A stretch of DNA of 45,120 bases from Sphingobacterium bovistauri (GTDB taxonomy: Bacteria; Bacteroidota; Bacteroidia; Sphingobacteriales; Sphingobacteriaceae): assembly GCF_020295405.1 (NCBI RefSeq), contig NZ_JADEYP010000032.1, positions 1-45,120 of the forward strand, written 5' to 3'. Under the pieces are notes generated by a model that saw only the letters and a program-made list of their open reading frames with translations, did no database searches and was not told the DNA's origin. The position numbers were made by a program, and so were the translations under genes. Of the stretch, positions 18,119 through 28,371 are shown in pieces. Position 1 is the first letter of the stretch. Every line of letters begins with the position of its first letter.

Positions 18119-21100
18119 CTAATGTTTGTCTACAAAATGCTCATTCGGTACGTAATCCGCAACCATAGCATCTGCATAGTTGATTTTTTCACCTTTACTA
18201 AAACGACGTTGCAGACTATCCATTAATGAATATACTACTGGCACTACAACTAACGTCAAGAACATTGAAGATAATAATCCACCAATAATTACAATAGCAA
18301 GACCTCTATTCATATCTGCACCATCACCAGTCGCCATAGCGATCGGAATCATACCAAACACCATCGCAATCGTCGTCATCAAGATAGGACGAAGACGTGC
18401 GTGATTAGCAGCTACCAATGCATCATGTGTCGTATATCCATCTTCCTTACGGTGATTCGCAAAATCCACAAGCATGATCGCATTCTTCGCCACCAAACCA
18501 ATCAACATGATTATACCTAGAATAGTAAAAATGTTTAACGATTGATTTGTCAATGCTAAGAACAATAATGCTCCAATAAATGATAATGGAATAGAGAATA
18601 ATACAACGAATGGAGTTGCAAAGTTATCATATAGCGCTACCATCACTAGGTATACCAATAAGATAGACGCGATCAAAGCTACTCCTAATGTACCAAAACC
18701 TTCTGATTGATTCTCCATATTACCACCCCAAACATAAGTTACCCCAGCTTTACGTGGTAATTTTGAAAATTTCTCTTCCCATTCTGCAGCAATCGTACCC
18801 GTAGGACGACCAATTACACCACCTTGTACAGATACAGCTGGAGATTTGTCGCGACGCTCTAACAATGTAGGTCCCGAACTAAATTCTACTGTAGCAAATT
18901 GATCTAATGAGATAGACTGCCCTGAATTATTGATAAATTTTAATTTTTTAACATCATTTAAATTTGAACGACCTTTATCGTCAAACTGAATATTGATATC
19001 ATACTCGTTATCACCTGCACGGAATTTATTATCTGTATTACCAGAAAATGCCGTTTGCATAGTCATACCAACCGATGCCACATTCAATCCTAAAGAAGTC
19101 ATTTTATCACGATCTACTCGCACACTAATCTCTGGATTACCCGATTCCGAAGTCAACTTCACATCTCTACTTCCCGGAATTTCTCTTAGCAAATCCGCCG
19201 CTTGCAAAGCAAACTCTTGTGCATCTTGTACCGAAGACCCAATGATAGTTAATTTTAATGGTGCTTGCTCAGGCCCCATGATACCCATCGGTACGCTGAC
19301 AATTTTTGCTCCGACCAAAAGTGGTAACAACTCATTACGCAAATTCACAGCGAACACTTTAGAATCTGTGTTTTTCTTTGCCTCGTCCGTCAACATGACG
19401 TGAATCTCTGCTTTGTATCGAGATCCCGTCGCTGCACTCATACCACCATCCGAAGATTGACCTACAGTCGTAATCGTTTTTTTGATTTCTCCTTTACCAG
19501 CTAAAATATCTTCTGCTTGACGCACTAATGCATTTGTACGTTCTAAAGTAGCATCCTTTTCTAATTCAAATTGCAACATGAATTCACCTCTATCCGATGA
19601 AGGGAAAAAGTCTGAACCAATATAGCCCATAGGAATCAATGCCACAGAACCAAAGAAAAGTCCAATAGATAATAACAGGGTTAAAATTTTGTTTAATCTG
19701 CTTTTCAATGACCATTTTAAGATATCTGATATCTTATGTGTGAAAGCATCTAAACCAGCCTCAAATCCGTGAACAATTCGTCCGAAGAATGAAGTTGTAC
19801 TTAAATATTCTAATTTACCAAAACGAGAGTATAACCAAGGCACTAACGTAAAGGAAACTAATAGAGACAATAACGTCGAAATAATTACAGTCACACAGAA
19901 TTGTGCCAATATATTAGCAACTAGACCTGTTGACATCGCAATAGGTAAGAATACTACCACAATAACTAATGTAATAGCTACAACGGTAAAACCAATCTCT
20001 GCTGCACCATCATATGCTGCACGCACTTTGCTTTTACCCATCTCCATATGACGGTGAATATTCTCAATAACAACAATTGCATCATCGACCAAAATACCTA
20101 CCACTAAGGAAAGTCCTAATAGAGACATTAGATTCAACGTGTACCCCATTAGATACAATCCAATGAATGTAGCAATAAGTGACAAAGGAATAGCTACCAT
20201 CGTAATTGCCGCATTTCTCAACGAGTGTAAGAAAAACAACATGATAAAACCTACCAATACAATCGCCACCACTAAGTCAAAGATTACGTTACTCGCTGCA
20301 GTCAATGTAAATTCTGATGAATCATTTGCTACATCAATCTTGATTCCTTGTGCTGCATAATCCTTTTCAATACCACTTATTACATTCCCTTCTTCATCCA
20401 CGTCAGCAATTGTCTTGCGTACCAATTCCGATACTGCAACAGCATTTGCGTCAGATTGCTTGAAGACTTGCAACATAATCGTGTTTTTACGATCTACACG
20501 TGCAATTTTCTCAATCTCCGTTACACCATCTTGAATATCTGCGATATCACGCAAGAATATTGTCACACCAGCAGGTGTTGTCAACGGCAAATTACGTAAC
20601 TCATCAATAGTAGTTACTTTACCCGCAAGACGAATTGTTGTTCTATTTTGTTGAGAAGCAACATTACCTGTTGGAAAGTCTAAGTTGGAAGAAGCAATAG
20701 CTTGTTGTACTGCCGATAAAGAAAGTCCGTATCCTTCGATTTTATCTGGATCTACTTTCACCTGAATTTCGCGCTCTTCACCACCAATCATATCCACCTT
20801 AGCCACACCGTTTACACGTGCAAATACGGGTTGAATTTTGGAATCCAATAAGTCGTAAAGTTCTTTCTCCGATAAAGAAGAAGTCACCGCTAAACTCATG
20901 ATAGCGACATCATCCAAAGAGAATTTATTTAAAGATGGTGCATTTACATCATCTGGTAAGTCATTCAAAATTGAATTGATTTTACGCTGCGCATCTGTCA
21001 ACAAGAAATTGACATCGGCGCCATTATTGAGCGTAATCATCACCACTGAGACGTTTTCCATCGAAGTAGACTCAATCTTCTTCACCATCTCCAAGGACGC

Positions 21101-21313
21101 TACAGCATCTTCAATTTTTTTCGTCACTGTATTTTCTACTTCCGTAGGCGAAGCTCCGGGATACACCGTCTGTACGGTAATCACATTTACTTCGAATTTC
21201 GGAATCAACTCATACCCCATCTGAGAGTATGAGAATATACCACCCAGTGTCAAAATGATGAATAACACCAAAATGATACTAGGTCGTTTTATCGATATTT
21301 CAGATATTTTCAT
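18119..21313 (-). CDS. RND-family efflux permease (AcrB-like)
   Basis: 1064 aa. It is the inner-membrane proton antiporter of a tripartite drug or metabolite efflux pump. It begins I-S-I-K-R-P-S-I-I-L-V-L-F and has two large periplasmic loops, each followed by a bundle of membrane helices, twelve in total. Recognisable signatures are G-I-L-V-D-D-A-I-V-V-I-E-N near residue 405 with the paired acidic residues of proton relay, and G-L-V-A-K-N-A-I-M-L-V-D-F near residue 945. Substrate specificity cannot be read. It is the last gene of TetR-TolC-adaptor-RND and lies 23 bases after the adaptor gene. Confidence 0.95.
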   Translation of the reverse strand: MKISEISIKRPSIILVLFIILTLGGIFSYSQMGYELIPKFEVNVITVQTVYPGASPTEVENTVTKKIEDAVASLEMVKKIESTSMENVSVVMITLNNGADVNFLLTDAQRKINSILNDLPDDVNAPSLNKFSLDDVAIMSLAVTSSLSEKELYDLLDSKIQPVFARVNGVAKVDMIGGEEREIQVKVDPDKIEGYGLSLSAVQQAIASSNLDFPTGNVASQQNRTTIRLAGKVTTIDELRNLPLTTPAGVTIFLRDIADIQDGVTEIEKIARVDRKNTIMLQVFKQSDANAVAVSELVRKTIADVDEEGNVISGIEKDYAAQGIKIDVANDSSEFTLTAASNVIFDLVVAIVLVGFIMLFFLHSLRNAAITMVAIPLSLIATFIGLYLMGYTLNLMSLLGLSLVVGILVDDAIVVIENIHRHMEMGKSKVRAAYDGAAEIGFTVVAITLVIVVVFLPIAMSTGLVANILAQFCVTVIISTLLSLLVSFTLVPWLYSRFGKLEYLSTTSFFGRIVHGFEAGLDAFTHKISDILKWSLKSRLNKILTLLLSIGLFFGSVALIPMGYIGSDFFPSSDRGEFMLQFELEKDATLERTNALVRQAEDILAGKGEIKKTITTVGQSSDGGMSAATGSRYKAEIHVMLTDEAKKNTDSKVFAVNLRNELLPLLVGAKIVSVPMGIMGPEQAPLKLTIIGSSVQDAQEFALQAADLLREIPGSRDVKLTSESGNPEISVRVDRDKMTSLGLNVASVGMTMQTAFSGNTDNKFRAGDNEYDINIQFDDKGRSNLNDVKKLKFINNSGQSISLDQFATVEFSSGPTLLERRDKSPAVSVQGGVIGRPTGTIAAEWEEKFSKLPRKAGVTYVWGGNMENQSEGFGTLGVALIASILLVYLVMVALYDNFATPFVVLFSIPLSFIGALLFLALTNQSLNIFTILGIIMLIGLVAKNAIMLVDFANHRKEDGYTTHDALVAANHARLRPILMTTIAMVFGMIPIAMATGDGADMNRGLAIVIIGGLLSSMFLTLVVVPVVYSLMDSLQRRFSKGEKINYADAMVADYVPNEHFVDKH

Positions 21314-21336
21314 AGCTAATATTTACTCAATCTTAA

Positions 21337-22392
21337 TTACTTAATAACTTCGATTGCAGTTTGATCTAACAAGTTGATTTGTCCAGAAATAATAACCTGA
21401 TCACCAGCATTTAATCCGCTCAACACTTCGATATTGTCACCAAAGTTTCTACCAGAAACCACTTTAGTTTCGATAGCCTTACCATTTTTCGCTACAAACA
21501 CTCTATTATCACTAACAGATCCTACGAAAGCCGAACGAGGGATTACTAATGCGCTTGAAGAAGCATTTCCACCAAAAGTAGCTGTACCATACATACCTGC
21601 ACGTAATTCACCACTTGAGTTAGGTACTTCGATTTCTACTGGGAAATTTAAGCTACCGTCTGATTTAGGCGCGATAAAAGTAACTTTACCTGTATATGTT
21701 TTATCTGTATAAACAGATGCGATTATATCCACAGACTGACCAACACGAAGTGCTGCTACATTCTTCTCATCTACGTTCACACGTAATTTTAATGAGCTAA
21801 CATTGACAATTTCAAACGCTGCAGTACCCGGGCTTACATAAGTTCCTGGCTCTATTTTACGAGAATTCACGATACCACTTACTGAAGTTTTGATAGTGAC
21901 ATCACCAGCCGTTAATTTAGAACTTTTTAAATTATTTTTTGATGTCTCAAATTGCAATCTTGCTTGATCTAATTGTTGTTGCGTAACACCACCAGTTTTG
22001 TAAGCACTTTCAAAACGTTGAAGATTTTGTTGTGCATTATCATAATTTGCCTGTGCATTTGACACATTTACATTCAATTTATCACCTTCGATCACCGCCA
22101 AAGTCTGTCCAGCACTCACACGAGAACCCTCGTCTACCAATACACGTACCACTCTACCTGAAGCCTCAGCCCCTACAGTAACCTCTTGTTTTGGCTGGAA
22201 AGTACCATTAGCAGAATTCGCTAAATTGATATTATCCAAACGAGCAGTGTCAATACGTACTGCTACATATGCATTTGTTTTAGCTGCCTCTGCAGTTACA
22301 GCTTCGTTTTTTGCTTTATTTTTGTTTAAGATAAAAAATATACCTCCTAAAGCAGCAGCAATAATAATTACCGTAATTATAGCACGTTTCAT
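21337..22392 (-). CDS. RND efflux periplasmic adaptor (membrane fusion protein)
   Basis: 351 aa. It bridges the RND permease and the TolC-like channel. It has an N-terminal membrane anchor (A-I-I-T-V-I-I-I-A-A-A-L-G-G-I-F-F), then lipoyl-type halves (V-G-A-E-A-S-G-R-V-V-R-V-L-V-D-E-G and I-K-T-S-V-S-G-I-V). These flank a coiled-coil hairpin (about 110-160, A-Q-A-N-Y-D-N-A-Q-Q-N-L). A beta-barrel and membrane-proximal domain end the protein. It sits between the TolC gene (21 bases upstream) and the permease gene (23 bases downstream). Confidence 0.95.
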   Translation of the reverse strand: MKRAIITVIIIAAALGGIFFILNKNKAKNEAVTAEAAKTNAYVAVRIDTARLDNINLANSANGTFQPKQEVTVGAEASGRVVRVLVDEGSRVSAGQTLAVIEGDKLNVNVSNAQANYDNAQQNLQRFESAYKTGGVTQQQLDQARLQFETSKNNLKSSKLTAGDVTIKTSVSGIVNSRKIEPGTYVSPGTAAFEIVNVSSLKLRVNVDEKNVAALRVGQSVDIIASVYTDKTYTGKVTFIAPKSDGSLNFPVEIEVPNSSGELRAGMYGTATFGGNASSSALVIPRSAFVGSVSDNRVFVAKNGKAIETKVVSGRNFGDNIEVLSGLNAGDQVIISGQINLLDQTAIEVIK

Positions 22393-22413
22393 ATTCTTAT
22401 TTAGATTATTTTC

Positions 22414-23721
22414 TTATTCGTTTATTAATGATTTTAATTGACCGTTCGCTTTTATTAGCTGTACTTCAGCTACTTTATAATTCAATAAAGCTGTATTCAA
22501 ATTGTTTTGTGCATCCGCATAAGCATTTTCAGCATCAAGTAATTCTGTCAACGTAGCTAAACCATTTTTGTAATTGTTATTCGTATCTTCCAATACTTCT
22601 TTCGCTAGATTCACATTACTTCTATTCGTATTGATCGTCAATAATGAATTTTTGATTTGTGCCTTAGCATTATCATTTGCTAACGATAATCCTAATTTTG
22701 TATCATCTAAAGCTACTTGCGCTTGACGAATTTGAATATCCGCTTGGTTTATTCTTGATTTTGTAGATCCTCCTGCAAAAATCGGAATAGATAAATTCAA
22801 ACCTACACTCGACGTCTTTGGCCAATTAAAATCTCCACCAATTGGAAAACCTTTACCAAAACCACTGAAACCAAAATCTGCCCCTAAAGATAATTTTGGG
22901 TACAAATCTGCAATTTTAGCTTGTTTATTGAGCTCCAATAATTCAATTTGTTTCTTAGACAATAAAACTTCCGTTCTATTCTCTACATTCATTGATTCCA
23001 ATGCAATACCTGCATTCACATCAAATGTTTCTTTAGGTAATTGAACATCACGATCCATTGGCATTCCAATCGCAAATTTCAATGCATTCTCTTGTAACTC
23101 TAATGCATTAACTACGATCTGACGGTTAGCCTTCAAATTATTGACAGCTACATTAGTACGGTCAAGATCAATTTTCTTGCCCAAACCTGCATCTACCAAA
23201 CCTGAGATTACATCTCTAGTTTTTGTAGTGCTATTTAAATTGATATCAATTGTTTCAAGACTTAATTGTGTTTGAAACACATCATAATAAGCTTTCGCTA
23301 CACGTTCAATTAATTGTTCCTCTGTTAAGCTTTTATTAATAGCATAAAATTCACGTGTCGTATTAGCTGCTTTTAAACCTGTAAAAACGGACTGATTAAA
23401 CAATTGTTGATTCAATGAAACACCAGCAGTAGAACTCCAAGGTTGTCCCATTTTGAATACGTTATCACCTATTGCCATCTCTGGAATAAGAATATTGTAC
23501 TTCAAACTTCCAGATGCATTAATCTGAGGCAAAGCACTGCCTCTCACTTCATCTATTTGATACTGAGCGTTCTCCACTTCCAAAGCTGCCTTTTTGGCAT
23601 CTGCTTTGTTTTGTAAAGCAAATTTTATGGCATCTTGTAGGCTCAATACTTCTTGTGCACTTGCATAAGAAGCACTGAACAGACCGGCTAATAAAACAGC
23701 TATTATTCTGATCCTTTTCAT
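22414..23721 (-). CDS. TolC-family outer-membrane efflux channel
   Basis: 435 aa with a signal peptide (S-A-S-Y-A-S-A-Q, cleavage near residue 22). It has the repeated long-helix pattern of TolC/OEP proteins: L-S-L-Q-D-A-I-K-F-A-L-Q-N at the start, and N-Y-K-N-G-L-A-T-L-T-E-L-L-D-A-E-N-A-Y-A near residue 385. It forms the outer-membrane exit duct of the pump encoded downstream. Two bases separate it from the TetR gene, so the regulator and pump are one operon. Confidence 0.95.
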   Translation of the reverse strand: MKRIRIIAVLLAGLFSASYASAQEVLSLQDAIKFALQNKADAKKAALEVENAQYQIDEVRGSALPQINASGSLKYNILIPEMAIGDNVFKMGQPWSSTAGVSLNQQLFNQSVFTGLKAANTTREFYAINKSLTEEQLIERVAKAYYDVFQTQLSLETIDINLNSTTKTRDVISGLVDAGLGKKIDLDRTNVAVNNLKANRQIVVNALELQENALKFAIGMPMDRDVQLPKETFDVNAGIALESMNVENRTEVLLSKKQIELLELNKQAKIADLYPKLSLGADFGFSGFGKGFPIGGDFNWPKTSSVGLNLSIPIFAGGSTKSRINQADIQIRQAQVALDDTKLGLSLANDNAKAQIKNSLLTINTNRSNVNLAKEVLEDTNNNYKNGLATLTELLDAENAYADAQNNLNTALLNYKVAEVQLIKANGQLKSLINE

Positions 23722-23723
23722 TT

Positions 23724-24329
23724 TTATTTATTAGTAACTATACGTTCTTCAAAAATTAATTTGATAGCGCTAATTTGGCTATCTAATATCTTATCTATAT
23801 TTTCCTTATTTGGTATACCACAGATTACATCTCGTATGGTATGTATTAATCCTAATCCTTTTATAATATTTCGCAATACATAAGTAGATTCTTCAATATT
23901 ACTTAATTTTAGAGTTCCCTCATCCACAGCTTTATGAAGCAATGTTTGTAATACTGATAAATCCTTACATTCTATTTCATCAATAAATTCAGTAAACTGA
24001 TGATCTTTAATCCAATCTAGATTTTCATTAATGTAAAGCATATAATACTTACGCATATGGTCAGCTCGAAAGCTTAACAACGCAAACATTGTACCTAAAA
24101 AATCACCATTATATCCAGAAACTAACCTCTCTTCATCAACTATTAAATCCTGCGAAATATAGGCAATGACATCTTTAATCAGCCCAATCTTTTCTGGATA
24201 ATAGTAATACAGATTCGCCTTAGTAATTTTAAGGTCATCAGCAATTTCATTCATTGTGGTTTTTGCAAAACCATAATGAGAAAATCGACGAATAGCAATC
24301 TCTATTATTTCCTCTTTTCTTTTATCCAT
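23724..24329 (-). CDS. TetR-family transcriptional regulator of the efflux operon
   Basis: About 201 aa. The N-terminal helix-turn-helix is visible at about 8-50 (I-I-E-I-A-I-R-R-F-S-H-Y-G-F-A-K-T-T-M-N-E-I-A, then K-A-N-L-Y-Y-Y-Y-P-E-K). The C-terminal ligand-binding part is all helical and not assignable to a ligand. The frame is open to 24383, but ATG at 24329 gives the usual M-D-K-R-K-E-E-I-I start. As first gene of the pump operon it most likely represses its own promoter. A 12-bp inverted repeat brackets that promoter. Confidence 0.9.
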   Translation of the reverse strand: MDKRKEEIIEIAIRRFSHYGFAKTTMNEIADDLKITKANLYYYYPEKIGLIKDVIAYISQDLIVDEERLVSGYNGDFLGTMFALLSFRADHMRKYYMLYINENLDWIKDHQFTEFIDEIECKDLSVLQTLLHKAVDEGTLKLSNIEESTYVLRNIIKGLGLIHTIRDVICGIPNKENIDKILDSQISAIKLIFEERIVTNK

Positions 24330-24380
24330 TTTGTATTTTTTACTTTTGACTTTAACAAAAGAATGTTCAAAAATACAAAA
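24329..24380 (-). promoter_or_regulatory. Promoter with inverted repeat, candidate TetR operator
   Basis: TTTTGTATTTTT (24329-24340, overlapping the start codon) and AAAAATACAAAA (24369-24380) are exact 12-bp inverted repeats 28 bases apart. On the minus strand TATTTTTG (24375-24368) fits the TAnnTTTG -7 box and overlaps the outer repeat arm. A repressor bound across both arms would block the promoter and the start codon. No good -33 TTTG is seen. Confidence 0.4.
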
Positions 24381-24457
24381 CATTTAAATAGAACTTCGAA
24401 TTGTACTAAAAAAATACAATTATCTGACAAAAAAGTTTTGTTTAGTAAAATACTATT

Positions 24458-25114
24458 CTAAGCGAACAGTTTTAAGAATTTGCGTTTATCTAGCTTGTAG
24501 AGTCTAGCAGCTCGGTAGGAAACACCTGTTTGATATTCATCTAATTCTTTAAGATAGCCTAAATTACTCATTCGCTTTCTAAAATTGCGTTTATCAAGCG
24601 TCTCCCCTAGTACTGCTTCATAAATCTGTTGCAACTGGGTTAAAGTGAATTTTTCGGGTAGAATCTCAAACGAAGCGGTTGAGTAATTTAAATTACGTTT
24701 CAATTTTTCTAGACCTAATTTTAAGATATCATTATGGTCAAATGCTAATTCTGGGACTTCATTCACATCAAACCATTTAGCTTGACGCATATAGTTTGTG
24801 ACAGGCTTAACTTTATTCTTAACATCATCATAACGCACCAATGCCATATAAGCCACCGTCAAAATACGTCCTTCTGGATGTCGCTTAAGTCCAGCCATTG
24901 CTACTAATTGCTCTAGATAGATATTTTTTAAGCCTGTATGTTCGTATGCAATACGATTAACAGCTTCCTCCATCTCCTCTTGCTTATCAACAAAATACCC
25001 AGGCATAGCCCACCAATCGCGGTAAGGATACTCATTACGCTCATTCAACAAGACTTTCAACTTACCTTCATGAAAGGTAAATATCAAACAATCTACTGTA
25101 AAAAATGACAACAT
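24458..25114 (-). CDS. NUDIX-type transcriptional regulator (NrtR/AraR-like)
   Basis: 218 aa: an N-terminal NUDIX domain (about 1-140) and a C-terminal winged helix (about 145-215, F-T-L-T-Q-L-Q-Q-I-Y-E-A-V-L-G, then N-F-R-K-R-M-S-N-L-G-Y-L). This layout is that of NrtR and the Bacteroides AraR-type regulators, which bind a small nucleotide or sugar derivative and leave DNA. The NUDIX box is degenerate: around residues 54-62 it reads R-I-A-Y-E-H-T-G-L instead of R-E-x-x-E-E-x-G-x. Metal ligands are therefore missing and hydrolysis is unlikely. It is divergent from the pfkA operon, whose promoter holds a palindrome, suggesting it controls glycolytic or sugar genes there. Confidence 0.82.
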   Translation of the reverse strand: MLSFFTVDCLIFTFHEGKLKVLLNERNEYPYRDWWAMPGYFVDKQEEMEEAVNRIAYEHTGLKNIYLEQLVAMAGLKRHPEGRILTVAYMALVRYDDVKNKVKPVTNYMRQAKWFDVNEVPELAFDHNDILKLGLEKLKRNLNYSTASFEILPEKFTLTQLQQIYEAVLGETLDKRNFRKRMSNLGYLKELDEYQTGVSYRAARLYKLDKRKFLKLFA

Positions 25115-25322
25115 AATTTCCCTAAATAATTATTTTGTTAAAAAACTCTTACCACAAATTAGTGCAATTAAATTCAAAACAACCAATAATTTAAAGTTTT
25201 TGGCGTTATTAAACTAATCTCAGTCAATCAACCGAATAAACGCTTAAATACGTTTGATTAACAGCGACAAGATGGATAAAAATTGCCAAACAAACAAAAA
25301 ATAATTGGATAAAAATTTAATA

Positions 25323-25347
25323 GTGTAAAAAATACACATTATATTCG
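25323..25347 (+). promoter_or_regulatory. pfkA promoter with palindromic operator
   Basis: GTGTA-AAAAA-TACAC (25323-25337) is a perfect 5-bp dyad. It ends two bases before TATATTCG (25340-25347), a one-mismatch version of the TAnnTTTG -7 box, which lies 22 bases before the pfkA start. The dyad falls where a repressor would occlude polymerase. The adjacent NUDIX regulator is the obvious candidate to bind it. Confidence 0.45.
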
Positions 25348-25369
25348 TGGGAACTTAATCTAAATTACT

Positions 25370-26353
25370 TTGAAAGATATTAAAAGAATTGGAGTTTTTA
25401 CTTCGGGTGGTGATGCACCTGGCATGAATGCCGCAATTCGTGCAGTTGTTAGAACTGCTATTTATAATAATATAGCTGTAACTGGTATTTATCATGGTTA
25501 TCAAGGAATGATTGAAGGTTCGTTTATTGACATGAATCGTCGTTCGGTAAGTTCAATCATTCAAAAAGGAGGTACAATACTAAAATCAGCACGCTGCCTA
25601 GAATTCAAAACTAAAGAAGGTAGAAAACAAGCCTATGATAATATCAAAGCACATGCAATCGACGCTTTAGTAGCTATCGGTGGTGATGGGACATTTACAG
25701 GTGCCGATTTCTTCTCTAAAGAATATGACATTCCTGTAATGTGTATACCAGGCACTATTGATAATGATCTATACGGCACTGACTACACATTAGGTTACGA
25801 CACTGCGAATAATACTGTAATAGACGCTATTGATAAAATACGTGACACAGCTTCTTCTCATAGCCGTGTATTTTTCGTTGAAGTGATGGGTAGGGACTCA
25901 GGTTGTATTGCACTTAATGCTGGTGTAGGTGGTGGTGCTGAAGCAATTCTTCTGCCCGAATTAAACTCAGGAATTGACAACCTGATCGAAGAATTAGAGT
26001 TTGCTGAAGCTCGTCAAAAAACATCTATGATTGTTATCATTGCTGAGGGTGACAAAAATGGTGGTGCGTATAATGTTGCTAAAATTGTTAAAGATAAAAT
26101 TAATCATCTTGACATAAAAGTTAGTATATTAGGGCATTTGCAACGTGGAGGATCTCCAAGTAGTTTTGACAGAGTTCTTGCTACACGTATGGGGTATACC
26201 GCAGTCAACGAACTTATCAAAGGTAATACACGCGGAACAATAGGTATTCGCGGAAACCAAATGATAATAACTCCATTAGAGGAAGCATTAAACAATAAAG
26301 AGTTTAAATTGGATGATGAGTTATTAGAAATTGCAAATATTATGAACAAATAA
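25370..26353 (+). CDS. pfkA: ATP-dependent 6-phosphofructokinase
   Basis: 327 aa. It phosphorylates fructose 6-phosphate to fructose 1,6-bisphosphate, the committed step of glycolysis. Motifs: G-V-F-T-S-G-G-D-A-P-G-M-N-A-A-I-R near the start, I-G-G-D-G-T-F-T-G for ATP, P-G-T-I-D-N-D with catalytic Asp, and V-E-V-M-G-R-D-S-G. The Gly after G-G-D marks the ATP-dependent type. The start codon is TTG: the family N-terminus K-D-I-K-R-I-G-V-F begins right there and no in-frame ATG lies upstream. It heads a three-gene run with the sugar kinase (9 bases) and gapA (4 bases further). Confidence 0.97.
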   Translation: MKDIKRIGVFTSGGDAPGMNAAIRAVVRTAIYNNIAVTGIYHGYQGMIEGSFIDMNRRSVSSIIQKGGTILKSARCLEFKTKEGRKQAYDNIKAHAIDALVAIGGDGTFTGADFFSKEYDIPVMCIPGTIDNDLYGTDYTLGYDTANNTVIDAIDKIRDTASSHSRVFFVEVMGRDSGCIALNAGVGGGAEAILLPELNSGIDNLIEELEFAEARQKTSMIVIIAEGDKNGGAYNVAKIVKDKINHLDIKVSILGHLQRGGSPSSFDRVLATRMGYTAVNELIKGNTRGTIGIRGNQMIITPLEEALNNKEFKLDDELLEIANIMNK

Positions 26354-26362
26354 TATTCCTAT

Positions 26363-28217
<1,855 letters not shown>

Positions 28218-28232
28218 ATTTTACTACAACAT

Positions 28233-28266
28233 AAAAAAGCATCTGATTCCTCAGATGCTTTTTTTC
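28233..28266 (+). terminator. Terminator of the pfkA-kinase-gapA operon
   Basis: AAAAAAGCATCTGA (28233-28246) and TCAGATGCTTTTTT (28251-28264) form a 14-bp perfect stem with a TTCC loop and a T run. It begins 16 bases after the gapA stop. Confidence 0.88.
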
Positions 28267-28371
28267 TTTTCACACATAGTTAAGTAAATAATCTTTTGGT
28301 AGTAGCAATACCTTTCCACAAAAATACTTATTAACGACTAGCTTTATCATACCTAAAAATAGGGATTTTGA

